A stretch of DNA of 53,647 nucleotides, taken from Sphingobium sp. Its GTDB lineage: Bacteria; Pseudomonadota; Alphaproteobacteria; Sphingomonadales; Sphingomonadaceae. Below are positions 1 through 7,221 of the stretch, one piece after another (position 1 is the first letter of the stretch; the number at the start of each line of letters is the position of its first letter). A model generated the notes under the pieces. It worked only from the letters and a program-made list of their open reading frames with translations, ran no database searches and was not told the DNA's origin. The position numbers and the translations under genes are program-made. The DNA is taken from positions 1 through 53,647 of the forward strand of contig JAGIAZ010000020.1 of assembly GCA_017744605.1 (NCBI GenBank). The letters run 5' to 3'.

Positions 1-711
1 GTCGAATCGAAGTACCTGTTCTGGACCGCCTCGCCCGACAACCGGCCGACGCCGGCGCTCGCCGGGCGCTATGTCGACGAGTTCGTGCGCGAGGGCGGCC
101 AGTGGAAGATCGCGAAGCGCACCACCTACGGCGCCATCCCCTATCGCGACCCGGACGAGCCCGCGACGGCCAATGCCGCGCCGCCGGCCGCCGCGCCATC
201 CGACCATAGCCGCATCGAAAGGCTCGAGGCGCAGATCGCCGTCCAGCGCATCCTCGTCGACTATGCCGCGCGGCTCGATGCGCAGGATTTTGCGGGCTAT
301 GCCGGGCTCTTCGCCAGGGAAGGCACCTGGGCGAACGGCAAGACGGTCCGCAAGGGACCGGACGAGATCAAGGCCATGCTCACCGGGATTTACGGCACGC
401 CCGCGCCCGGCTTCGTCAACAATGAAAGCTATCACCTCGTCTCCAACCCCGAGGTGGACCTGATCGACGCCGACCATGCCAGGGCGCGCTCGCGGCATCT
501 GCTCATGATGCGCGGCCCGGATGGGCACCCGACGCCGATGCTGGCCGGACGCTATGAGGACGAGATGATCCGCGAGAACGGCCAGTGGAAGATTCTCCAC
601 CGCGTCGACTATCCGGTCATGCCGACCGCCGAGGAATGGCTGAAGGAGATGAACGCGCGCCGCGCTGCCGAGGCAAAAGCCAAGGAAGCCGCGGCGAAGA
701 AGAAGAAATGA
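1..711 (+). CDS. Tandem SnoaL-like (NTF2-fold) protein, 5' end outside the window
   Basis: The reading frame is open from base 1, so the N-terminus is missing; 236 codons are visible. Residues 1-40 are the end of one SnoaL-like domain (GRYVDEFVREGGQWKIAKR), and residues 66-205 form a second one (IAVQRILVDYAARLDAQDF, then GRYEDEMIRENGQWKILHR). The two copies share the GRY-DE and GQWKI ending, so this is an internal duplication. The C-terminus is a lysine/alanine tail. NTF2-fold proteins of this kind are often small hydratases, isomerases or ligand-binding proteins; the substrate here is unknown. The stop overlaps the next start (ATGA at 708-711), indicating translational coupling to a second SnoaL gene. 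Confidence 0.8.
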   Translation, partial: VESKYLFWTASPDNRPTPALAGRYVDEFVREGGQWKIAKRTTYGAIPYRDPDEPATANAAPPAAAPSDHSRIERLEAQIAVQRILVDYAARLDAQDFAGYAGLFAREGTWANGKTVRKGPDEIKAMLTGIYGTPAPGFVNNESYHLVSNPEVDLIDADHARARSRHLLMMRGPDGHPTPMLAGRYEDEMIRENGQWKILHRVDYPVMPTAEEWLKEMNARRAAEAKAKEAAAKKKK

Positions 712-1193
712 GACGGATATTCTCCGCATGGGTGGCACTTCTCATGCTCGCCGCGCCCGCCGCCGCCAAGCGCAACGAGGCGGCCGACCGCGCCGCGATC
801 CACAAGCTGCTCGTCGATTATGGCGCGACGCTCGATGCGCGCGATTTCGACGGCTTCGGCCGGCTGTTCGCGAAGGACGGCGTCTATGCCGGCGGCGGAC
901 CTGGCGGCGAAGCGAAGGGCGGCCCGGCCGCTGCCGACATGATGCGCAGGATCTTCGGCGCCAATGCGCTCGGCTTCAGGGCGCCCAACTTCCACATCTT
1001 CTTCAACGAGGTCGTGATCTTCGACGGGCCGGACGAGGCCCATGCGACGTCCATGTCGCTCTACATGGTGCCCGACGAGAAGAACGCGCCCTCGCCCGCG
1101 CTGATGGCCCGCTATCGGGACCGGCTAGTACGCGAGGGCAACGCATGGAAGTTCGCGCGCCGGAGCGTCGAGAGTCTGATTCCGGCCCCGTAA
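708..1193 (+). CDS. Secreted SnoaL-like (NTF2-fold) protein
   Basis: A 161-residue protein starting at the ATG that overlaps the upstream stop by four bases. Residues 1-20 look like a signal peptide (MRRIFSAWVALLMLAAPAAA), so the product should be periplasmic. The rest is one SnoaL-like domain (HKLLVDYGATLDARDFDGF near residue 30; ARYRDRLVREGNAWKFARR near the end), matching the two domains of the preceding gene. The pair therefore encodes three related NTF2 folds, probably one cytosolic or unplaced and one exported. An upstream extension to about 585 stays open but would run through the preceding gene and bury the signal peptide. Specific function unknown. Confidence 0.82.
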   Translation: MRRIFSAWVALLMLAAPAAAKRNEAADRAAIHKLLVDYGATLDARDFDGFGRLFAKDGVYAGGGPGGEAKGGPAAADMMRRIFGANALGFRAPNFHIFFNEVVIFDGPDEAHATSMSLYMVPDEKNAPSPALMARYRDRLVREGNAWKFARRSVESLIPAP

Positions 1194-1240
1194 CAGCCAG
1201 GCAATTAAGTCCATCGGGCTCCTCGCCCCAACGCCCCTGA

Positions 1241-1363
1241 ACCAACAAACGGTTCCCCGCAGAAAAGCTTTTCTTCGCCGCAAGCATATTGTCTATCTTT
1301 TCAATTGATTTTAAGCGGGCAGGCAACGGGGCGGTGTTCGGAGCCCCGGGAAGAGGAGCTGAT
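1241..1363 (+). promoter_or_regulatory. AT-rich leader upstream of the YezD-like gene
   Basis: A short AT-rich stretch around 1270-1315 stands out from the GC-rich surroundings and is the likely promoter zone for the small gene and receptor that follow. A Shine-Dalgarno-like AAGAGGAG lies at 1351-1358, five bases before the ATG at 1364. No riboswitch was recognised. Confidence 0.35.
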
Positions 1364-1540
1364 ATGCCCATTGCCGAAACGAACAGGCCACCCGTGGCTC
1401 GTTCGGATATCGACCCCGCGAAGTGGAACCTGATCCACGACGCATTGTCGCGCCTGCGCTTCGGTTCGATCCAGCTGACCGTCCATGAGGGGAAGCTGGT
1501 CCAGATCGACGTCACCGAGCGGACGCGCCTGCCTGCCTGA
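1364..1540 (+). CDS. YezD-like (DUF2292) small protein
   Basis: A 58-residue protein. The core (IDPAKWNLIHDALSRLRFGS, then IQLTVHEGKLVQIDVTER) matches the DUF2292/YezD family: an amphipathic helix followed by a beta-hairpin carrying a V-x-x-G-K-L-V-Q-I motif. The ATG at 1364 is chosen over an upstream start at 1289 because AAGAGGAG sits five bases before it and family members begin close to this core. YezD-like proteins are often found beside sulfur or transport genes, but their biochemical role is not established. Here it sits 110 bases upstream of a TonB-dependent receptor, so joint regulation is plausible (inference). Confidence 0.75.
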   Translation: MPIAETNRPPVARSDIDPAKWNLIHDALSRLRFGSIQLTVHEGKLVQIDVTERTRLPA

Positions 1541-1593
1541 CCCGCTGCCGTTCCGGCGCGCGGAGTCACTGACATTCTCAGCACCCATAGCCT

Positions 1594-1620
1594 GATGCCC
1601 ACCGGACCGCCGGAGGCATC
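1594..1620 (+). promoter_or_regulatory. Hairpin in the receptor 5' leader
   Basis: GATGCC (1594-1599) pairs with GGCATC (1615-1620), with an inner CCGG/CCGG pairing around a four-base loop. It ends 30 bases before the receptor ATG. It is not followed by a clear T-run (ACTAAAAAAGGG follows), so it is more likely a leader structure than a terminator. Function is inferred only from position. Confidence 0.4.
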
Positions 1621-1650
1621 CCTTCTGCGTTACTAAAAAAGGGAAAACCA

Positions 1651-4074
1651 ATGGTCCGCCAACTCCTTCTCGCCGGCACTGCGCTGGCGCTCGCCTTCCC
1701 GGCCTTCGCGCCTGCATATGCCGCTGACGAGGCCGCAGCCGCCGACGAGCAGGCCGCGCCCGCCGCTGCGCCCGCGAACGAAGGCGAGATTGTCGTCACC
1801 GCGCGCCGCCGCGCCGAGTCGGCGCAAAAGGTGCCGATCGCGCTGACCGTCGTTTCCGGACTCCAGCTGTCCAACACCGGCTCGTTCAACCTGAACCGCC
1901 TGCAGACCTCGCAGCCGGCGCTGCAATTCTATTCGTCCAACCCCCGCAATAGCGCGATCAACATTCGCGGCCTCGGCGCGCCGTTCGGCCTCACCAATGA
2001 CGGTATCGAGCAAGGCGTCGGCTTCTATCTGGACGGCGTCTATATCGGCCGCGTCGGCGCCTCGACCTTCGACTTCGTCGATATCGACCGCGTCGAAGTG
2101 CTGCGCGGACCGCAGGGCACGCTCTACGGCAAGAACACGACCGCCGGCGCCGTCAACGTCACCTCCACCAAGCCCAGCTTCGAGCCCGAAGGAAAGGTGG
2201 AGGTCAGCGCCGGCCGCTACACCTTCCTCCAGTTCAAGGGATCGGTGTCGGGCCCGCTCAGCGACACGATCGCCGCGCGCATCTCGACCTCGCTCACCAA
2301 GCGCGACGGCACGATCTACGACGTCACCTCCAGGACCGACCTGCACCGCCTGTCCAACGCGACGGTGCGCGGCCAGCTGCTCTGGAAGGCGACGCCGGAT
2401 CTCGACATCACGTTGGCCGGCGACTTCAATCGCCAGAACCCGCTGTGCTGCTCGCAATTCTTCGCGCGGGTCGCGCCGACCCAGCGTCCGCTGGCGCGCC
2501 AATATACCGCGCTCGCCGCTGCGCTGAACTACACGCCGCCGAGCTTCAACACCTTCGACCGCGTGACCGATCTCGACGCCAGCATCAACAGCCGCCAGGA
2601 AATGGGTGGCGCCTCGCTCGTCGGCAATCTTGATCTTGGTTTCGCGACGGTCACCTCCGTTTCGGCCTGGCGCTACTGGGACTGGCAGCCGGCGAACGAC
2701 CGCGACTTCGTCGGCCTGCCGATCACGACCGTCTCGCAGAACCCTTCGCAGCAGAAGCAGTTCAGCCAGGAGTTCCGCCTCGCATCGAACGGCAGCAATA
2801 AGCTGCAATATACTGTCGGTACGTTCTTCTTCCACCAGACGATCAACACCCAGGGATCGCAGGTGCAGGGCTCGGCCGCCAGCCGCTGGCTGCTCTCGGG
2901 CGCGGACGCCTCGAACCCGAACGTGCTGAACGGGCTGACCTCCACCAACACGATCAACTTCAAGAACGACAGCTTCGCCGTGTTCGGCAAGCTCAACTGG
3001 GAGCCGGTCGAGGGCCTCCACCTCCAGCCGGGCCTGCGCCTCAATTACGACAAGAAGTCGGGCTTCTACGAATCCATCGTCAGCATCAGCAACAGCCAAT
3101 TCAACTTCACGGCGACGGCGGACAATGTGCAGGCGATGCTGGATTCGAAGACCGGCGCCGCCAAGACGACCTTCCAGAACCAGATCAACACGCTGGCGCC
3201 GCAGCGCTACAGCCCCGAGTTCAGCGCCTGGAACGTCTCGGGCGACTTCACGGTCTCCTATGATTTCGCGCGCGATATCCACGGCTACGCGACCTATGCC
3301 CGCAGCTTCAAGTCGGGCGGCATCAACCTGTCGGGCCTGCCGCTCAACTCGACCAGCACCGGCGTGGACCTCACCACCCAGACGGTGAAGCCCGAGAAGG
3401 AAAACCACTTCGAGGTCGGCCTCAAGACCCAGTGGCTGGATCGCAAGCTGACGATCAACCTCGCCGCCTTCCTGACCGAGATCACCGATTATCAGGCCAC
3501 GGTGAACAACAATGCGATCAACGTGATCCGCGGCTATCTGTCCAACGCCGGCAAGGTGCGCGTCAAAGGCGTGGAATGGGACACGTCCTTCCGCCCGCTC
3601 GAAGGCCTGAGCACCTATTTCAACGGCGCCTATACCGACGCCAAATATGTGAAGTTCACCAATGCGCCCTGTCCGCCCGAACTGTCCGGCGGCACGGCCA
3701 GCCCCGCCCAATGCGACATTTCAGGCCAGGTGCTGCCGGGCATCTCGAAATGGTCGCTGTCATGGGGCGGCGAATATGCGCTCCCGGTCGGCGCCGAGGG
3801 TCAGGTCTATGCCGGTTATGACGGTAGCTGGCGTTCGAAATTCTCGTCCAACCCCAGCCCCTCGGCCTATACCTGGATCGGCGGCTATTCGCTGCACAAC
3901 TTCCGGCTCGGCTATCGCAAGGGCAAGGATCTCAATATCTTCGCCTGGGTCCGCAACGCCTTCGACCGCCACTATTACGAGCTGCTCTCGACCCAGTCCG
4001 GCTCGACCGGCCTGATCATCGGCCAGCCCGGCGATCCGCGCACCTGGGGTTTCACGGTCAGCAAATCCTTCTGA
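1651..4074 (+). CDS. TonB-dependent outer-membrane receptor
   Basis: An 807-residue receptor, normal size for the family. Residues 1-24 are a signal peptide ending AYA. The TonB box EIVVTA is at 46-51. The plug domain follows, with INIRGLGAPF and the classic VEVLRGPQGTLYGKNTTAGA near residues 148-170. The remainder is a 22-strand barrel ending in VSKSF with a terminal Phe, as expected for BAM-assembled porins. This sequence type is annotated broadly for sphingomonad receptors of small organic ligands as well as siderophores; the ligand is not readable here. The AAAAAAGGG before the ATG is a plausible ribosome-binding region. The gene follows the YezD-like gene and ends in a strong terminator. 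The Cys-Cys pair near residue 268 is unusual but isolated. Confidence 0.95.
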   Translation: MVRQLLLAGTALALAFPAFAPAYAADEAAAADEQAAPAAAPANEGEIVVTARRRAESAQKVPIALTVVSGLQLSNTGSFNLNRLQTSQPALQFYSSNPRNSAINIRGLGAPFGLTNDGIEQGVGFYLDGVYIGRVGASTFDFVDIDRVEVLRGPQGTLYGKNTTAGAVNVTSTKPSFEPEGKVEVSAGRYTFLQFKGSVSGPLSDTIAARISTSLTKRDGTIYDVTSRTDLHRLSNATVRGQLLWKATPDLDITLAGDFNRQNPLCCSQFFARVAPTQRPLARQYTALAAALNYTPPSFNTFDRVTDLDASINSRQEMGGASLVGNLDLGFATVTSVSAWRYWDWQPANDRDFVGLPITTVSQNPSQQKQFSQEFRLASNGSNKLQYTVGTFFFHQTINTQGSQVQGSAASRWLLSGADASNPNVLNGLTSTNTINFKNDSFAVFGKLNWEPVEGLHLQPGLRLNYDKKSGFYESIVSISNSQFNFTATADNVQAMLDSKTGAAKTTFQNQINTLAPQRYSPEFSAWNVSGDFTVSYDFARDIHGYATYARSFKSGGINLSGLPLNSTSTGVDLTTQTVKPEKENHFEVGLKTQWLDRKLTINLAAFLTEITDYQATVNNNAINVIRGYLSNAGKVRVKGVEWDTSFRPLEGLSTYFNGAYTDAKYVKFTNAPCPPELSGGTASPAQCDISGQVLPGISKWSLSWGGEYALPVGAEGQVYAGYDGSWRSKFSSNPSPSAYTWIGGYSLHNFRLGYRKGKDLNIFAWVRNAFDRHYYELLSTQSGSTGLIIGQPGDPRTWGFTVSKSF

Positions 4075-4102
4075 TCCTTCGGGTCCTCTCCCGAACATCC
4101 TT

Positions 4103-4136
4103 GAGGGGCCGTCGCGCAAGCGGCGGCCCTCTTCTT
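4103..4136 (+). terminator. Rho-independent terminator after the receptor
   Basis: GAGGG(G)CCGTCGC pairs with GCGGCGGCCCTC around a GCAA tetraloop, giving a 12-bp stem with a single bulged G, followed by TTCTT. It lies 29 bases after the receptor stop, so the receptor unit ends here. Confidence 0.8.
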
Positions 4137-4582
4137 GCATTGCCGGCATTGTCCGGAAGATGGGCCGCGCCGCGTGGGAGCGCGACGCGGCCCGGTGCGA
4201 CCCGTCAGGGCTGATTCTGTTGCTCAGACTCGACGGAAGCAGAAAAGAGAGACGCAGGCGGCCGCGATACGGAGCCGGCGTCGGCGGATGTTACAGGACC
4301 CATGCCGCTTTATAGGGGAGGTTTCGACGGCGCGTCAGTCATTCACGGTAAAATCCATCAAAACTTATCATTCAACTTAAAACGATCATATATCGGCTCA
4401 TCGAACTGGCTGAATTCAGCCGTTCCCGGGACCAAAACGCGACCGAAAACCGGCCAAGAAATCACCGAAAACGCCCGTTACATGCCGTTACAATGCGGCG
4501 GTTACCGTATCGCTCTGGTTTACGTCGGACGAGTCGTGGCAGCCCTCCTCCATCGCCGAAATGGCTTGAGTGGGATTTCTCG
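4137..4582. other. Intergenic region with AT-rich stretch and GTTAC repeats
   Basis: No convincing gene is present. An AT-rich island at about 4335-4400 contrasts with its surroundings and may hold the promoter of the winged-helix gene. GTTAC occurs at 4477, 4487 and 4501; the first two copies are ten bases apart (CCGTTACATG, CCGTTACAATG), one helical turn, and could be a regulator binding site. Confidence 0.4.
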
Positions 4583-5107
4583 ATGTTCGCCGGCATCCTT
4601 GGAGGCAGTCATTCGAAATCACGGATCGACGCCGGACCGCAGGCGCAAGATGCACCGGACGCGCTGGCTCAAGCCCTGAGTGGAACGGGCGGTGGAGTCG
4701 CGTCCGCTGCGCCGGCTGCACGCCTGAGCGATGACGAAATCGCGCTCGCCCGGGCGCACCGCACCCTGCAGTTCATTCGCTGTTCCAAAGAGTTCTTTCC
4801 CGCGATGCGCGACTTGGCCGATCATCCGGGCTGGGAGATCATGCTCCATATCTTCATCGCCGGCCGGCATGGCCGGGCGATGACCATCGCGGAGCTGTGC
4901 GACCGGACGGGCATCTGGCGTCCCCTCGCCATCCGCTATGTCGGAATATTGTGCGAGCGCGGTCTCATCGATCGCGACATGTCCGCCGACCCGCCCGACA
5001 CATGGGCGCTCACCCTGACGCCTGCGACCGAAGCGCGCCTGCAGGAGCTGCTGTGCGGCGTCTGGAGCGGCTTTCAGCGCCAGGGCGAGGCCGACGCGGC
5101 GAACTGA
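4583..5107 (+). CDS. Winged-helix regulator (MarR-like)
   Basis: A 174-residue protein whose middle (about residues 65-145) reads as a winged helix-turn-helix: IMLHIFIAGRHGRAMTIAEL for the first helices, IWRPLAIRYVGILCERGLID for the recognition helix, and a wing ending in WALTLTPATEARLQEL. The N-terminal 55 residues are low-complexity and probably disordered. The ATG at 4583 is preferred because the frame upstream (to 4493) is rich in Arg and Pro and unlike a protein start; a GAGTGGG lies just before it. DNA target unknown; the direct repeats upstream are candidates for autoregulation. It could equally be grouped with other small wHTH families. Confidence 0.7.
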   Translation: MFAGILGGSHSKSRIDAGPQAQDAPDALAQALSGTGGGVASAAPAARLSDDEIALARAHRTLQFIRCSKEFFPAMRDLADHPGWEIMLHIFIAGRHGRAMTIAELCDRTGIWRPLAIRYVGILCERGLIDRDMSADPPDTWALTLTPATEARLQELLCGVWSGFQRQGEADAAN

Positions 5108-5252
5108 ATTCGGGTCGGATCGGCTGGTCCGACCCAAGGGCATGGCAAACGTCCCTCCGTGTGCGGGGGATTGCGGATGCGCGCCCTATGGTTGCGCGCG
5201 TTGCTTTGCGTCGTGCTTTCCCCTACCCCCCCGCTCGGGGATCGGGGAGAAC

Positions 5253-6989
5253 ATGGAAGCACCCTCACGCCAGGACGTCGAGCGGCAGCTGAGGCTGGTG
5301 CTGGCGTCGACCGAGTTCGCGGCTTCGCCCAAGCTTTCCGAACTGCTCTATTATCTCGTGACCGAAACGCTGGCAGGGAATAGCGAGCGGCTGAAGGGCT
5401 ATACGATCGGCGTCGACGTGTTCGACCGCCAGCACGATTTCGACCAGGGCGTGGACGCGATCGTGCGTGTGCAGATGGGGCGGCTCCGCAAGCTCCTGAA
5501 GAATTATTATGACGGTTCGGGCGCCAGCGATCCCATCCGCGTCATCCTGGTCACCGGCCGCTATGCGCCGCGCTTCGAACTGGCAAACGGCGAGGAGCTC
5601 TCGGACGAGGCGCTGGGCGATCCCTATTCGACCCAGCCCGCCTTCGTGCCGCCGCCCGAACGCCCGGCGCAGGCGGGATTTGCCGGGCACCTTGCCGGCA
5701 GCCGCGCGAGTCTGCTGGCCATTGCCCTTGCCCTCCTCCTCGCAGCCATCGTCGGCGCGGGCGCCTTCTACTATCTCGGCCCGAAGGCCGGCACCGGCGT
5801 GACGGCGAAACGGCTCAATGGACCGCTGGTCTACGTCGCCCGATATCAGGTGATCGGCAAGGACGAGCTGACCACGCAGCTGGCCGAGGGGCTGCAATAT
5901 GATCTGGTGAACCAGCTCGCCAAATTTCCCGACATCGCCGTGCTGGGCATCGACACGGCGGGTGGCACCGGAACCAAGGAGGCCAAGCCGCAGGACGCCG
6001 ATTTCGTGCTGGGCGGCGTCATCGAGGGCAAGAGCGGCAGCCTCCGCATCACCAGCCAGCTCAAACAGGCCAGCGACGGCCACATCATCTGGTCGGGCCA
6101 GACGACGGCGAACAACGTACGGCCGAAGACGATCATTTCGGTCCAGGCCGACACCGCCGCAAATGTCGCCAGCAAGATCGGCCAGACTTACGGCGTCATC
6201 TTCCAGGCCAATGCCCAGCAGGTCGCGGCAAAGGCCGATCCCGGCCTGGAGGACGATCGCTGCGTGCTGAACGCTTATGCCTATATACGGCACAAAACCC
6301 CGGAAACGCATCTCAGGGTGCGATCCTGCCTCGAAAAGGCCGTGGAGAACTCACCCAAATATGCCACCGCCTGGGCGCTGCTCTCATGGATCTATGGCGA
6401 CGAGGAGCGCGACGGCTTCAACAAGCTGCCCGGCGAGGACGGCAGGCGGCGATCGCTTCGCGCGGCCGAGCGCGCCGTGGCGGCAGACAGCAACAGTGCG
6501 ACGGCGCACAGCTATCTCTCAGCCGCACGCTTCCTGCTCGGCGACGACGATGGTGGTGCGCGCGAGGCCGCCGAAACGGCGATCAAGCTCAGCCCCGATG
6601 ACAGCGAAGTGCTGGCCGGCGCCGCCTTCAACCTCGCCATGCTCGACGGCAGCGAACGCGCGCGCAAGCTGGCGCTGAAAGCGATCAGCCTCAATCCCGG
6701 CGGCCCGGCCTGGTACTGGGGCGGCCTTGCCATCCACGCGCTCCAGAATGGCCTCAAGGCGGACGCGCTCAAATATGCGCGCCTCAACGTGTCCGATCGG
6801 GGACCGCTGGAAGTGTATCTGATGGCCGGCGCGCTCCGGCTCAACGGGCGCGATCGGGAGGCGGACACCGAGCTCGCCAGTCTCTACAGGACGCACCCGG
6901 AGGCGCGGAACCGCGCCCATATGATGCAGATCCTGCGCGTGCCGCCCAGGCTCGAGCTGCTGATCTTCAGCGCGCCGCGCGGGACATAG
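5253..6989 (+). CDS. Membrane-anchored protein with TolB-like and TPR regions
   Basis: A 578-residue protein. Residues 1-105 form a conserved helical cytosolic domain (ASPKLSELLYYLVTETLAGN; VQMGRLRKLLKNYYDGSG) seen at the N-terminus of proteins annotated as adenylate-cyclase-like or regulator-like TPR proteins. One membrane helix follows at about 153-174 (LLAIALALLLAAIVGAGAFYYL). Then comes a TolB-N-like alpha/beta stretch (190-300; QLAEGLQYDLVNQLAKFPDI, VLGGVIEG, GHIIWSGQT) and TPR-type helices to the end. No catalytic cyclase residues are visible, so a signalling or scaffold role is inferred. ATG 5253 is chosen because GGGGAGA precedes it and homology begins there; an upstream frame to 5142 is Cys/Pro rich and unlikely. 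Confidence 0.78.
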   Translation: MEAPSRQDVERQLRLVLASTEFAASPKLSELLYYLVTETLAGNSERLKGYTIGVDVFDRQHDFDQGVDAIVRVQMGRLRKLLKNYYDGSGASDPIRVILVTGRYAPRFELANGEELSDEALGDPYSTQPAFVPPPERPAQAGFAGHLAGSRASLLAIALALLLAAIVGAGAFYYLGPKAGTGVTAKRLNGPLVYVARYQVIGKDELTTQLAEGLQYDLVNQLAKFPDIAVLGIDTAGGTGTKEAKPQDADFVLGGVIEGKSGSLRITSQLKQASDGHIIWSGQTTANNVRPKTIISVQADTAANVASKIGQTYGVIFQANAQQVAAKADPGLEDDRCVLNAYAYIRHKTPETHLRVRSCLEKAVENSPKYATAWALLSWIYGDEERDGFNKLPGEDGRRRSLRAAERAVAADSNSATAHSYLSAARFLLGDDDGGAREAAETAIKLSPDDSEVLAGAAFNLAMLDGSERARKLALKAISLNPGGPAWYWGGLAIHALQNGLKADALKYARLNVSDRGPLEVYLMAGALRLNGRDREADTELASLYRTHPEARNRAHMMQILRVPPRLELLIFSAPRGT

Positions 6990-7173
6990 TCGCAGACTCT
7001 TGCTTTTTGCAGCGCAACATATTAGATGCGCCGTCGATCGATGCGCGGGCTCTGCCCAATCGCAGTCCGGCGTAGCGTGAAGTCCAGCCCCAAGCGGCGG
7101 ATCTGCCCGGCACCCGATCACGATATTCACAGGCTTCCTTTTTCACGCAGGGTCGCATTTTCGAACCCTGGCA

Positions 7174-7194
7174 GCGCGCCGTCACGCGGCGCGC
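7174..7194 (+). promoter_or_regulatory. Perfect hairpin in the helicase 5' leader
   Basis: GCGCGCCG and CGGCGCGC form an 8-bp perfect GC stem around a TCACG loop, 27 bases before the helicase ATG. An AT-rich, T-rich run (7201-7220) follows. DEAD-box helicase mRNAs often carry structured leaders that the helicase itself unwinds; that role is inference here. It could also be an attenuator. Confidence 0.5.
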
Positions 7195-7221
7195 CGAAGC
7201 CATATATTTTGAAAGTTTTTC

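Noticed and set aside
1541..1650. Riboswitch upstream of the TonB receptor
   Set aside because: Only one hairpin was seen and no known riboswitch consensus could be matched by eye.
1633..3711. Long open frame on the minus strand opposite the receptor
   Set aside because: It mirrors the receptor codons of a GC-rich gene; no motif, start site or neighbour supports it.
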